Source: VXYL01 sp965243175
GTDB taxonomy: Bacteria; Pseudomonadota; Gammaproteobacteria; Pseudomonadales; Azotimanducaceae
Reading direction: 5' to 3'
Assembly: GCA_965243175.1 (NCBI GenBank)
Contig: OZ251532.1
Coordinates: 744,001-808,000, forward strand
Length of the DNA: 64,000 bases
In this document: piece after piece, positions 55,946 to 64,000 of the stretch
Layout of the letters: the number at the start of each line of letters is the position of its first letter
Numbering within the stretch: position 1 is the first letter of the stretch
Made by a program: the position numbers and the translations under genes
The notes under the pieces: generated by a model
What the model was told of the DNA's origin: nothing
Seen by the model: the letters and a program-made list of their open reading frames with translations, nothing else
Databases searched by the model: none

Positions 55946-57748
55946 ATGGCGGACGCGGCACAGGATTTGGATTTCGACCCGGACTCCCTGCGCGAGAAGT
56001 ATCGGCGGGAGCGCGACAAGCGGTTGCGGGAGGACGGCAACGAGCAGTACGTCGAGGTCGTCGGGCGCTTCGCGAGCTTCACGGACGATCCCTACGTGGT
56101 GCCGGGCTTCGAGCGCGAGCCGCTCAAGGACGACGTGGACGTGCTCATCGTCGGTGGCGGCTTCGGGGGGTTGCTGGCCGGGGCAAGGCTGCGCGAAGCG
56201 GGGGTGGAGAACCTGCGCGTCATCGAGAAGGGCGGCGACTTCGGCGGCACCTGGTACTGGAACCGCTACCCCGGCGCGCAGTGCGACATCGAGTCGTACA
56301 TCTACCTGCCGCTGCTCGAAGAACTCGGCTACATGCCAAAGGAGAAGTACAGCTTCGCGCCGGAGATTCTCGCCCACGCCAGCGCCATCGGCAGGAAGTA
56401 CCGGCTCTACGACAACGCCTGCTTCCAAACCGAAGTCACCGCCATGCGCTGGGATGATGAAGCGCTGCGCTGGATCGTCGAAACGAACCGCGGCGACGCC
56501 ATGCGGGCGCGTTTCGTGGCGATGTCGAACGGCCCGCTGAACCGGCCGAAGCTGCCCGGCATCCCCGGCGTCGGCACGTTCGAGGGGCACACCTTCCACA
56601 CCAGCCGCTGGGACTACGGCTACACCGGCGGCGATTCCAACGGCAATCTCGTCGGCCTGCGCGGCAAGCGCGTGGGCATCATCGGCACCGGCGCCACGGC
56701 GGTGCAGTGCGTACCGCACGTCGGCGAACAGGCCGAGCAGCTGTACGTCTTCCAACGCACGCCCTCCTCCATCGACGTACGCGGCAACAAGCCGACCGAT
56801 CCGCAATGGGCCGAGTCGCTGGAACCGGGCTGGCAGCAGCAGCGGATGACCAACTTCAACGTGCTGGTCACCGGCGGCTTCCAGGACGAAGACCTGGTCA
56901 ACGACGGCTGGACGGACATCATCCGCAACCTGGCGTCGCTGGCCGCCAGCCGCAGCGGCGAGGAGACCACCCCGGAGCAGGCGGCGGCACGGGTGGAACT
57001 CGCGGACTTCAAGAAGATGGAGCAGATCCGCTCGCGGGTGGACAGCCTCGTGGAGAACGAACAGACCGCCGAAGCGCTGAAGCCCTGGTACCGGCAGTTC
57101 TGCAAGCGCCCCTGCTTCCACGACGACTACCTGAGGACCTTCAACCGCCCCAACGTCACCCTCGTCCACACCGACGGCAAGGGCGTGGAGCGGATCACCC
57201 CGAAGGGCGTGGTCGCCAACGGCCAGGAGTACGAACTCGACTGCCTGATCTACGCCACCGGCTTCGAGGTCGGCACCGCCTACACGCGACGGGCTGGCTA
57301 CGACGTCAACGGCCGCGACGGCCTCCCGCTCTCGGAGAAATGGGCGAACGGCATGCGCACTCTGCACGGCTTCCAAACCCGCGGCTTTCCGAACTGCTTC
57401 TTCATGGGCGTCACCCAGGGCGGCTTCACCGCCAACTTCCCGCACATGCTGAACGAACAGAGCGTCCACATCGCCTACATGATCGACTACGCCCTGCGCT
57501 CCAACGTCAACTGCGTCGAGGCGTCCGAAGCGGGCGAGAACGGCTGGGTGGACACCATCAAGAGCATGGCGGTGTTCAACCAGCGCTTTCTGGAGGAATG
57601 CACGCCCGGCTACTACAACAACGAAGGCAAGCCAGGGCAGGGCAACTCGCTGCTCGGCAGCCAGTACGGGGGCGGCCCGGAGGCGTTCTTCCAGATCCTC
57701 CGCGACTGGCGCGAAGCGGGCGATCTGGAGGGCGTGGAACTTTCGTAG
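55946..57748 (+). CDS. Baeyer-Villiger-type flavin monooxygenase
   Basis: A 600-residue FAD/NADPH enzyme. The FAD fold is VLIVGGGFGGLLAGARL (about 70-86), and FEGHTFHTSRWDYG is the Baeyer-Villiger fingerprint F-x-G-x3-H-x3-W. The NADPH fold is IIGTGATAVQCVP (about 235-247). It probably inserts oxygen into a ketone such as a cyclic or steroid-like compound; the substrate is not visible. TACAAT at 55908-55913 may be the -10 box. Confidence 0.93.
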   Translation: MADAAQDLDFDPDSLREKYRRERDKRLREDGNEQYVEVVGRFASFTDDPYVVPGFEREPLKDDVDVLIVGGGFGGLLAGARLREAGVENLRVIEKGGDFGGTWYWNRYPGAQCDIESYIYLPLLEELGYMPKEKYSFAPEILAHASAIGRKYRLYDNACFQTEVTAMRWDDEALRWIVETNRGDAMRARFVAMSNGPLNRPKLPGIPGVGTFEGHTFHTSRWDYGYTGGDSNGNLVGLRGKRVGIIGTGATAVQCVPHVGEQAEQLYVFQRTPSSIDVRGNKPTDPQWAESLEPGWQQQRMTNFNVLVTGGFQDEDLVNDGWTDIIRNLASLAASRSGEETTPEQAAARVELADFKKMEQIRSRVDSLVENEQTAEALKPWYRQFCKRPCFHDDYLRTFNRPNVTLVHTDGKGVERITPKGVVANGQEYELDCLIYATGFEVGTAYTRRAGYDVNGRDGLPLSEKWANGMRTLHGFQTRGFPNCFFMGVTQGGFTANFPHMLNEQSVHIAYMIDYALRSNVNCVEASEAGENGWVDTIKSMAVFNQRFLEECTPGYYNNEGKPGQGNSLLGSQYGGGPEAFFQILRDWREAGDLEGVELS

Positions 57749-57762
57749 AGTTGTGCGGGCCG

Positions 57763-58128
57763 CTATCTCGACGAAGCAGGCAGGTCGTAGCTGCCGTCGT
57801 CGAGCTTGAACACCACCTCGCTCACGCGGTTGGGAGCGTCGGTCGGTTCGCCGCGTTCGAGCAGCGGTCGAAAGCGCCAGGAACGCACGGTGGCGAGCGC
57901 AGCCGCCTCGAAGTGGCCGGGTGGCGTGGCGGAGTCGACTCGGGCGTTGCGCACGAGGCCCTCGGCGGTCACGTCGTAGCGCACCAGCACGCGGCCTTCG
58001 ATGCCAGCGGCCTGGGCTTGCGGCGGATAGACCAGATCCTGGCCGCCGATGAACTGCAACGGGCGATGGCCGCCAGCGCAGCCGGCCAGGATCGGCAGCA
58101 ACAGCGCGAACACGGCGGCGTTCCTCAT
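57763..58128 (-). CDS. TonB C-terminal-domain lipoprotein
   Basis: A 121-residue protein. MRNAAVFALLLPILAGCAGG is a lipoprotein signal with the lipobox LAGC. The rest, YPPQAQAAGIEGRVLVRYDV and ATVRSWRFRPLLERG, is a TonB C-terminal fold. It lacks a membrane anchor helix beyond the lipid, so it is an accessory or orphan TonB-like protein. It converges on the monooxygenase gene. Confidence 0.87.
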   Translation of the reverse strand: MRNAAVFALLLPILAGCAGGHRPLQFIGGQDLVYPPQAQAAGIEGRVLVRYDVTAEGLVRNARVDSATPPGHFEAAALATVRSWRFRPLLERGEPTDAPNRVSEVVFKLDDGSYDLPASSR

Positions 58129-58190
58129 GGTTGGAACGATACCAGCGGCCGGCGCGTGGTTCCCGCCAGATGCGCTATGCTCTCGCCGCC

Positions 58191-58487
58191 ATGCAGCGGC
58201 AGCAAGTTCTGGTGCTCTACCTGCGCAGTTCCGCGCTCGATTCCGGCGTGGTCGCGTGGGCGAGCTACGACGGCACCGGTCGCGAGACGCACATGGCGGG
58301 CGACGAGGAGAAGCCGCCCTACGCCACCGGCCTCGCCGCGCTGCGCGACGGCTGGCGGCTGATTCAGGCTTCGCCACTGCAAGACCACGCCATCGGCGGC
58401 GAGTTCCGCACCGGCTACCTGAAGTACGAGTTCCTGTTCGAGAAGCTTGTGGAGGTGGTGGAGATGGCGGAGACGGCCGGTGCTTGA
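58191..58487 (+). CDS. Small protein of unknown function coupled to a PhyH-like gene
   Basis: A 98-residue protein. MQRQQVLVLYLRSSALDSGV, PPYATGLAALRDGWRLIQAS, and LKYEFLFEKLVEVVEM. No membrane helix or signal. It starts 9 bases after TATGCT (58176-58181) and overlaps the following gene by 8 bp. No family name known to me. Confidence 0.72.
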   Translation: MQRQQVLVLYLRSSALDSGVVAWASYDGTGRETHMAGDEEKPPYATGLAALRDGWRLIQASPLQDHAIGGEFRTGYLKYEFLFEKLVEVVEMAETAGA

Positions 58488-59417
58488 ACGCCTCGATTCG
58501 ACGCAGATGGCGCGCTTCGCCGCGCACGGCGTGCTGCGCTTCGACGGGCGCGTACCGGAAGCGATCAACGAACAGTTCATGGACGACGCTGGGCGCATGG
58601 ACGCTCCCGCCGCCGGCGAGGACGCGCAATCCGTGTTCGAACGCTACCGGGCGCTGCTGCGAGCCAATCGCATTCCGCAAGTGCCGGCCGGCACGCCGCT
58701 TCTCGACGCCTATGCAGAAGACACCGCCCTTGGGCGCCTCGTGCGCCTGCCGTGGGTGCGCGGCGCCATCGAGAGCTTGGTCGGCCCCGGATCGCTGCTC
58801 GACCACCACTTCCTGCACGTCACCTTTCCGCCGAGCTTTCGAGAGGGAAGGCCCAACGTCTCCCAGAACACGCATCAGGACTCCACCATCGACCCGCGCC
58901 AGGCGTTCGACATCCAGCTGATGTACTTCCCGCACGAGGTCACCGCGGCGATGGGCGGCACGCGCTACGTGCCCGGAACGCATCTGCGCATCGTCAGCGA
59001 AGCCGCGGTCGGGCGCTACCAGAACATCCTCGGCCAGCAGCACGTGGTGTGCCCGGCGGGAACGCTGCTCTTCACCCACCACGGCCTCTGGCACGGCGGC
59101 GGGGCGAATCGCTCGGAGCGTGTGCGCTACATGTTCAAGATCCGGCTCAATCCCACCGTGCGCCAGCAGCGGCTGTGGGACACCTCGGACCTGACGCCGA
59201 GCGACTACGCCCAGCAACCCATCTTCCATGTGAAGGAGCGCCGTTCGCCGGAGCATCTGCACGCCATCCTCACCACGCCGGAACCGTGGTTCGAGAACGA
59301 CAGCGGGCGGCTGGAATACATCAACCGCATCCGCTTTTGGCGCTTCCTGCTCGGCGACGACTCCTTCGACGCGGACTACTGGGCCACGCGGGTGGAGAAC
59401 GAACCTACGGCGCTAGG

Positions 59418-59421
<4 letters not shown>
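58480..59421 (+). CDS. Phytanoyl-CoA dioxygenase (PhyH) family protein
   Basis: A 313-residue 2OG/Fe(II) oxygenase. The iron ligands are H132-x-D134 (NTHQDSTID) and H205 (LWHGGGANRS), and an Arg near 216 would bind 2-oxoglutarate. The strand FDIQLMYFPHEV and GGTRYVPGTHLR are typical of PhyH. The GTG at 58480 overlaps the upstream gene; an ATG at 58507 is an alternative. Its last 4 bases overlap the end of pspF. Substrate unknown. Confidence 0.88.
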
Positions 59422-60434
<1,013 letters not shown>

Positions 60435-60596
60435 CCGCCGCGCCTCCGAAGACCGAGGTGAGGCTTGATCTTGCCAACAGTTGGCGGATTCCGCCACCAC
60501 GTTCGCCTTGAGACTCGACGTGCTGCCGCCTCGCCGTTCCCCTATGCAGAAAAACGATGATGGTTTTCAATGCGTTACGGGGTGTTCGCCGCAAGT

Positions 60597-60611
60597 TGGC
60601 ACGGAATCTGA
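60597..60611 (+). promoter_or_regulatory. Degenerate sigma54 promoter before pspA
   Basis: TGGCACG (60597-60603) is a perfect -24 element. The -12 element is CTGA instead of TTGC, so the key GC is changed to GA. It lies about 60 bases before the pspA ATG, in the pspF-pspA gap. Confidence 0.5.
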
Positions 60612-60671
60612 TGGGCATGGAGCGAAACGCACATTCGTGCCTGGAACTGGACCGTAAGGAAGGAACAACCG

Positions 60672-61364
60672 ATGGGCGTATTCTCTCGCTTCACCGACAT
60701 CGTCAACTCCAACATCAACGCCTTGCTGGACAAGGCCGAGGATCCGGAGAAGATGGTGCGCTTGATCATCCAGGAGATGGAAGAGACCTTGGTGGAAGTC
60801 CGCACCTCCTCGGCCCGCGCCATCGCCGACAAGAAGGAGATCGGGCGCCGCCGGGAACGCCTGCAGGAGGAAGCCGGCGACTGGGCGCGCAAGGCCGCGC
60901 TGGCGGTCTCCAAGGACCGCGACGACCTGGCGCGCGCCGCGCTGGTCGAGAAGTCCAAGGCGGAGGACGTGGCCAACGCGCTCGGCGAAGAGCTCGAGGT
61001 GCTGGACGGCACCCTCGCCAAGCTCAACGACGACATCCACGCCTTGCAGCAGAAGATCAAGGACGCGCGCACCCGCCAGAAGGCCATCGTGGTGCGCGGC
61101 AAAGCGGCGCAGACCCGCCTCGGCGTTCGCCGCCACTTGCACGACCACAGCATCGAGGACGCCATGAACCGCTTCGAGGAGTACGAGCGCAAGATGGACG
61201 ACCTCGAAGGCCAGGTGGAGTCCTACGACCTCGGCCAGCGCTCCTTGAAGGAGCAGATCGACGAACTCGTCGTCGACGAGAGCGTGGACGACGAGCTGCG
61301 CAAGCTGAAGGCGCAGGTGAAGGAGCAGCCGAGCGGCAGCGAGGCCGACCAAGGCCAGCGCTAG
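60672..61364 (+). CDS. pspA: Phage shock protein A
   Basis: A 230-residue coiled-coil membrane-repair protein of the PspA/IM30/Vipp1 family. MGVFSRFTDIVNSNINALLD is the amphipathic membrane-binding helix, DPEKMVRLIIQEMEE follows, and the rest is almost all helix to the acidic end. It binds PspF and stabilises the inner membrane under stress. AAGGAAGGAAC precedes the ATG. Confidence 0.96.
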   Translation: MGVFSRFTDIVNSNINALLDKAEDPEKMVRLIIQEMEETLVEVRTSSARAIADKKEIGRRRERLQEEAGDWARKAALAVSKDRDDLARAALVEKSKAEDVANALGEELEVLDGTLAKLNDDIHALQQKIKDARTRQKAIVVRGKAAQTRLGVRRHLHDHSIEDAMNRFEEYERKMDDLEGQVESYDLGQRSLKEQIDELVVDESVDDELRKLKAQVKEQPSGSEADQGQR

Positions 61365-61396
61365 CCGCTCGGAAGCGAACCCGCTAGGAGTCGACG

Positions 61397-61642
61397 ATGG
61401 ACGAACTGGCCCCGATCGTGATCGCGCCGACGATCCTCTTCCTGATCTTCGTCGCGCCGATCTGGATCATCATGCACTACCGCTCCAAGAACCGGGCGCA
61501 GACGTCCTTGACCAACGACGAGCGCGACGAATTGGAGCGGCTCTCCGAAGCCGCCGAGAACATGCGCGAGCGCATCGACACCTTGGAGTCGATCCTGGAC
61601 AGCGACTCGCCGGAATGGCGTCGCCGCGCCGCTTCGGAATAG
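61397..61642 (+). CDS. pspB: Phage shock protein B
   Basis: An 81-residue inner-membrane protein. A helix (IVIAPTILFLIFVAPIWIIM, about 7-26) precedes a coiled coil with NDERDELERLSEAAENMRER. Length and layout are those of PspB, which with PspC senses stress and releases PspA from PspF. It follows pspA by 32 bp. Confidence 0.93.
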   Translation: MDELAPIVIAPTILFLIFVAPIWIIMHYRSKNRAQTSLTNDERDELERLSEAAENMRERIDTLESILDSDSPEWRRRAASE

Positions 61643-61667
61643 CGGCGCGGCGCAAGGAGCAACGAAC

Positions 61668-62285
61668 GTGAGCAACTCCGACAAACGCGAACGCATCGCC
61701 GAGGCGACGGCGCGCCTCGAACGCGCCGTCGAGGACCTGGCCCGTGTGGCCGGCGATCGCGCCGCCGACTACGTGGAGCTCGTCGCCGAGCGCCTGCAAC
61801 GGGAAGCGTCGCCGCGCCCGCGCCGCGAGAGCTGGCGGCAACGCGAACCGGCGTGGCTGTGGAGCGACGAACCGCGCACCGCCAAGCTCTACCGCGACGT
61901 CAAGCGCGGCAAGATCTTCGGCGTCTGCGGCGGCATCGCCCGCTACTACGGCCTGGAGAGCTGGGTCGTGCGCATCCTCGCGGTGACCGGCCTCATCTTC
62001 CTCAACTGGATGGTCTTCGTGGCCTATCTCGTCGCCGCGCTGATCCTGGACCCCGCCCCGGGCTTGGACGAACAGGCCACGAGCGGCGCCCGCTCCCATC
62101 GCCGCGCCCACCGCCGCGCCGGACGCCGCGAACACCGCGAGAAGCCGCCTTCGCCGCAACGCCGCCTACGCTACGTCGGCGCCCACTTCGACGAACTGGA
62201 GCTGCGCCTGCGGCGCATGGAAGCCCACGTCACTTCGGGGCAGTACGAACTGCGCCGAGAGCTGGCGAAGATCGGCAACCCTTGA
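61668..62285 (+). CDS. pspC: Phage shock protein C, extended form
   Basis: A 205-residue protein with the PspC domain at about 75-130 (RDVKRGKIFGVCGGIARYYG, then two hydrophobic stretches). It is longer than usual: an N-terminal charged helical region (1-70) and a basic linker. The C-terminal motif is YELRRELAKI. The tail is similar to that of the next gene product. It follows pspB by 25 bp. Confidence 0.92.
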   Translation: MSNSDKRERIAEATARLERAVEDLARVAGDRAADYVELVAERLQREASPRPRRESWRQREPAWLWSDEPRTAKLYRDVKRGKIFGVCGGIARYYGLESWVVRILAVTGLIFLNWMVFVAYLVAALILDPAPGLDEQATSGARSHRRAHRRAGRREHREKPPSPQRRLRYVGAHFDELELRLRRMEAHVTSGQYELRRELAKIGNP

Positions 62286-62324
62286 TCGGGCGATCGGTCG
62301 GGCTTCGAGAGTCAGGAGAAGACA

Positions 62325-62645
62325 ATGGACAACAGAATGTCGTGGCCGACGGCCGTCGTGCTGATCGTGGCGGTGGTGATGGCCGTGCCGATCACGCTGT
62401 TCCTCAGCAAGAGCCCGCAAGCCTTGCCCATCTTGATGGCGCTCGTCGGGATCGGATTCGCCGTTTTCTTCACTCTCGGCAAGCGGACGAAGAGACACCG
62501 GAGGAGCGCAGCCGCCAACGAAAAGGCAGACGACCAAGCCCGTCTGCAGCAGGAAGTCGCCGACCTCCGCGAACGCATCGAAACGCTGGAACGCATCGTC
62601 ACCGACAGCCGCTACGACCTGAAACGGGAGTTCGACAAGCTCTAG
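62325..62645 (+). CDS. PspB-like small membrane protein at the end of the psp operon
   Basis: A 106-residue protein. Two hydrophobic stretches (WPTAVVLIVAVVMAVPITLF and ALPILMALVGIGFAVFFTLG) precede a coiled coil ending VTDSRYDLKREFDKL, much like the PspC tail VTSGQYELRREL. Position 39 bp after pspC suggests it belongs to the stress response. No gene name assigned. Confidence 0.82.
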   Translation: MDNRMSWPTAVVLIVAVVMAVPITLFLSKSPQALPILMALVGIGFAVFFTLGKRTKRHRRSAAANEKADDQARLQQEVADLRERIETLERIVTDSRYDLKREFDKL

Positions 62646-62660
62646 GCGGTGCGTGCGCGT

Positions 62661-62894
62661 CTAGTCGAGAACGCCCTCTGGCAGTTGAAAGACGCGGATG
62701 ATGTCCTTCTGCATCCCGGGCGCCACGGGAGTCTTCATCCCGTGGTAGGGGATCGGATAGTGACGCATAACGCCCTCGACGTCGGGATGAACGAGCATGC
62801 GGTGGCTGCCTCGACCGCGTCGCGCGTGAATCTCGAACCTCGGGTCGTGCTCTTTGAGCCTGGCGATGACGTCGCGGTATTCGCGCCAGCGCAT
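62661..62894 (-). CDS. HicA-like toxin
   Basis: A 77-residue dsRBD-like mRNase. RRGRGSHRMLVHPD holds the catalytic H31 in the G-S-H context typical of HicA. YREVIARL-type first helix (EYRDVIARLKEHD) is present. It follows the antitoxin gene by 6 bp. Confidence 0.87.
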   Translation of the reverse strand: MRWREYRDVIARLKEHDPRFEIHARRGRGSHRMLVHPDVEGVMRHYPIPYHGMKTPVAPGMQKDIIRVFQLPEGVLD

Positions 62895-62900
62895 GGCACG

Positions 62901-63314
62901 TCAAGCGACGGCTTGCTCGAACGGGCGAGCGGTGGGTTTCGGCAACCGGATGTCGCCCACGCGGTAGTCGGGCCAGCCTGACTGAGCCTTGTCGAGGAGC
63001 TCGCGCTTGAGCGCTTCGCGCTTCACGTCGGCGTACAACCGGAAGTAGTGAGGCTCCGCCGGAACGAAGATCTGGTCCAGATTGTCGTGCTGGACGGCGA
63101 ACGTCACCTGCGCCTCGACGGCTTCCACGAGCGCATCGAGCGCCGCATCGAACGTCTCTCCGTAGCCTCGCAGGCTCATCTCCAACGCGATGGCGCACCA
63201 AGCGTCGTCCTCGCGTACGCCGAGCACGTTAAGATTCAGCGCCGACCAATTCTCGCCGGCACGCGGTTCTCCGCCGATCGAGGCTTTGGCGGCGGCGCGA
63301 TTCGTCTTCGTCAT
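62901..63314 (-). CDS. HicB-like antitoxin
   Basis: A 137-residue protein with the HicB-type partial RNase-H fold: WCAIALEMSLRGYGETFDAA and LDALVEAVEAQVTFA. The C-terminal part (LYADVKREALKRELL) is helical with no obvious HTH. The ATG at 63314 is preferred; a frame extends 14 codons upstream. Antitoxin-first order is the reverse of classic hicAB but is common. Confidence 0.8.
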   Translation of the reverse strand: MTKTNRAAAKASIGGEPRAGENWSALNLNVLGVREDDAWCAIALEMSLRGYGETFDAALDALVEAVEAQVTFAVQHDNLDQIFVPAEPHYFRLYADVKREALKRELLDKAQSGWPDYRVGDIRLPKPTARPFEQAVA

Positions 63315-63484
63315 GGACAGCCCTCCAAGCCAAGCAGTGTGCGACTTCGCGGACACCCCTCCGCGAACTGCCGCCGCCTCCTAGCGTCTCGACTTGCGCG
63401 ACGAAATTCAACCACGGCCTTTCCCGCCGAACGCCCACCGGCGGAGTACAATCGGCACCCAAGTACGCGGCATGAGGGCAGACG

Positions 63485-64000
63485 GTGAACTTCGAGTTTT
63501 CGGACGAGCAGAATCTGCTGCGCGATCAGGCGCAGGGGTTTCTGCAGGAGAACTGCGCGCTCGCGGCAGTGCGCGCCATTCTGGATGGCGATGCGAGCTA
63601 CGACGAGGCGCTGTGGGGCAAGATCGCCGAGCTCGGCTGGACGGCCACGGTGATTCCGGAGAAGCACGGCGGCATCGGCTTGACGCATCTCGAACTGTGC
63701 GTGATCGCCGAGGAGCTTGGGCGGGCGGTGGCGCCGGTGCCGTTTTCGTCGTCGGTCTATCTGGCCACGGAAGCGCTGCTGCTGGCCGGCAGCGATGCGC
63801 AGCGCGAGCAGTGGCTGCCGAAGCTGGCGAGCGGCGAAGCCATCGGCACGTTCGCGCTGGGCGAAGGCGCGGGCCAGCCCCGGCCTTCCAATCTGGCAAC
63901 CAAGGCGGAGGCAGGCCGCCTCAGCGGAACGAAGGCGCCGGTGGCGGACGGCGACATCGCCGATTTCGCCATCGTCGTGGCCAGCGCGGATTCCGGCGAC
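63485..64000 (+). CDS. Acyl-CoA dehydrogenase, N-terminal part (runs off window)
   Basis: 172 codons from a GTG at 63485. MNFEFSDEQNLLRDQAQGFL and LGWTATVIPEKHGGIGLTHL are the N-terminal helical domain, LAVCVIAEELGRAVAP-type helix (LELCVIAEELGRAVAPVP) follows. FALGEGAG begins the beta domain near the window end. It catalyses flavin-dependent oxidation of an acyl-CoA; chain-length specificity cannot be seen. TACAAT (63448-63453) may be the -10 box. Confidence 0.93.
   Translation, partial: MNFEFSDEQNLLRDQAQGFLQENCALAAVRAILDGDASYDEALWGKIAELGWTATVIPEKHGGIGLTHLELCVIAEELGRAVAPVPFSSSVYLATEALLLAGSDAQREQWLPKLASGEAIGTFALGEGAGQPRPSNLATKAEAGRLSGTKAPVADGDIADFAIVVASADSGD

Noticed and set aside
57763..58128. 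Full TonB protein
   Set aside because: It has a lipoprotein signal instead of an N-terminal anchor and no Pro-rich spacer, so it was called a TonB-domain lipoprotein.

Overview
The window is GC-rich, gene-dense bacterial chromosome, about 60 genes on both strands with short gaps and many 4-13 bp gene overlaps. The block gshB - tonB - yqgE - ruvX (52.2-54.9 kb), the divergent pspF / pspABC cluster (59.4-62.6 kb), ribonuclease T next to argG, and a long TonB-dependent receptor all point to a gammaproteobacterium. The mix of housekeeping genes with phytanoyl-CoA-dioxygenase-like enzymes, a sulfotransferase, ankyrin repeats, toxin-antitoxin pairs and a restriction system would suit an environmental or host-associated lineage, but the sequence cannot name the species.

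Layout. 0-3.9 kb: partial GFA-family gene, a NatAB-type ABC exporter, an exported protein of unknown function. 3.9-13.2 kb: a defence island. On the minus strand lie a single-chain type ISP-like restriction-modification enzyme with a translationally coupled PIN ribonuclease, then an RNase J-like metallo-beta-lactamase with a PD-(D/E)XK-like protein. Divergently transcribed are an HTH/zinc-peptidase regulator and an overlapping PIN-like protein. 13.2-22.5 kb: SPOR lipoprotein, aspartic protease, HNH nuclease, O-antigen-ligase-like protein, orphan histidine kinase, argG, rnt, D-aminoacylase-like hydrolase. 22.6-28.9 kb: surface-glycan style genes (2OG oxygenase, repeat-unit polymerase, GT8 glycosyltransferase, sulfotransferase) and an ankyrin protein. 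29.1-39.4 kb: two FtsX-like permeases without an ATPase, a serine hydrolase, an AAA ATPase, phosphodiesterase, ppc and recQ. 39.4-48.6 kb: two inverted paralogues of an AAA/PD-(D/E)XK protein flank a secreted protein, a TonB receptor and a propeller-like protein. 48.8-50.7 kb: decayed remnants (DUF1156-type DNA methylase, Uma2 halves in swapped order). 50.7-64 kb: methyltransferase, Hsp20, the gshB block, a possible nucleotidyltransferase toxin pair, a Baeyer-Villiger monooxygenase, a PhyH enzyme, the phage-shock cluster, a HicBA pair and the start of an acyl-CoA dehydrogenase.

The most unusual structural signal is a dispersed, palindrome-cored 45-bp tandem repeat. It forms clusters at about 15.05, 17.04, 25.19 and 28.92 kb, with decayed single copies near 2.87, 22.6 and 32.8 kb. 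Because 45 is a multiple of three, the repeat is read in frame in two proteins: as the C-terminus of the histidine kinase and as an internal segment of the polymerase-like membrane protein. Several genes also have a -10-like hexamer only 6-9 bases before the start codon, which suggests leaderless transcripts. No tRNA, rRNA, CRISPR array or intact insertion sequence was recognised.
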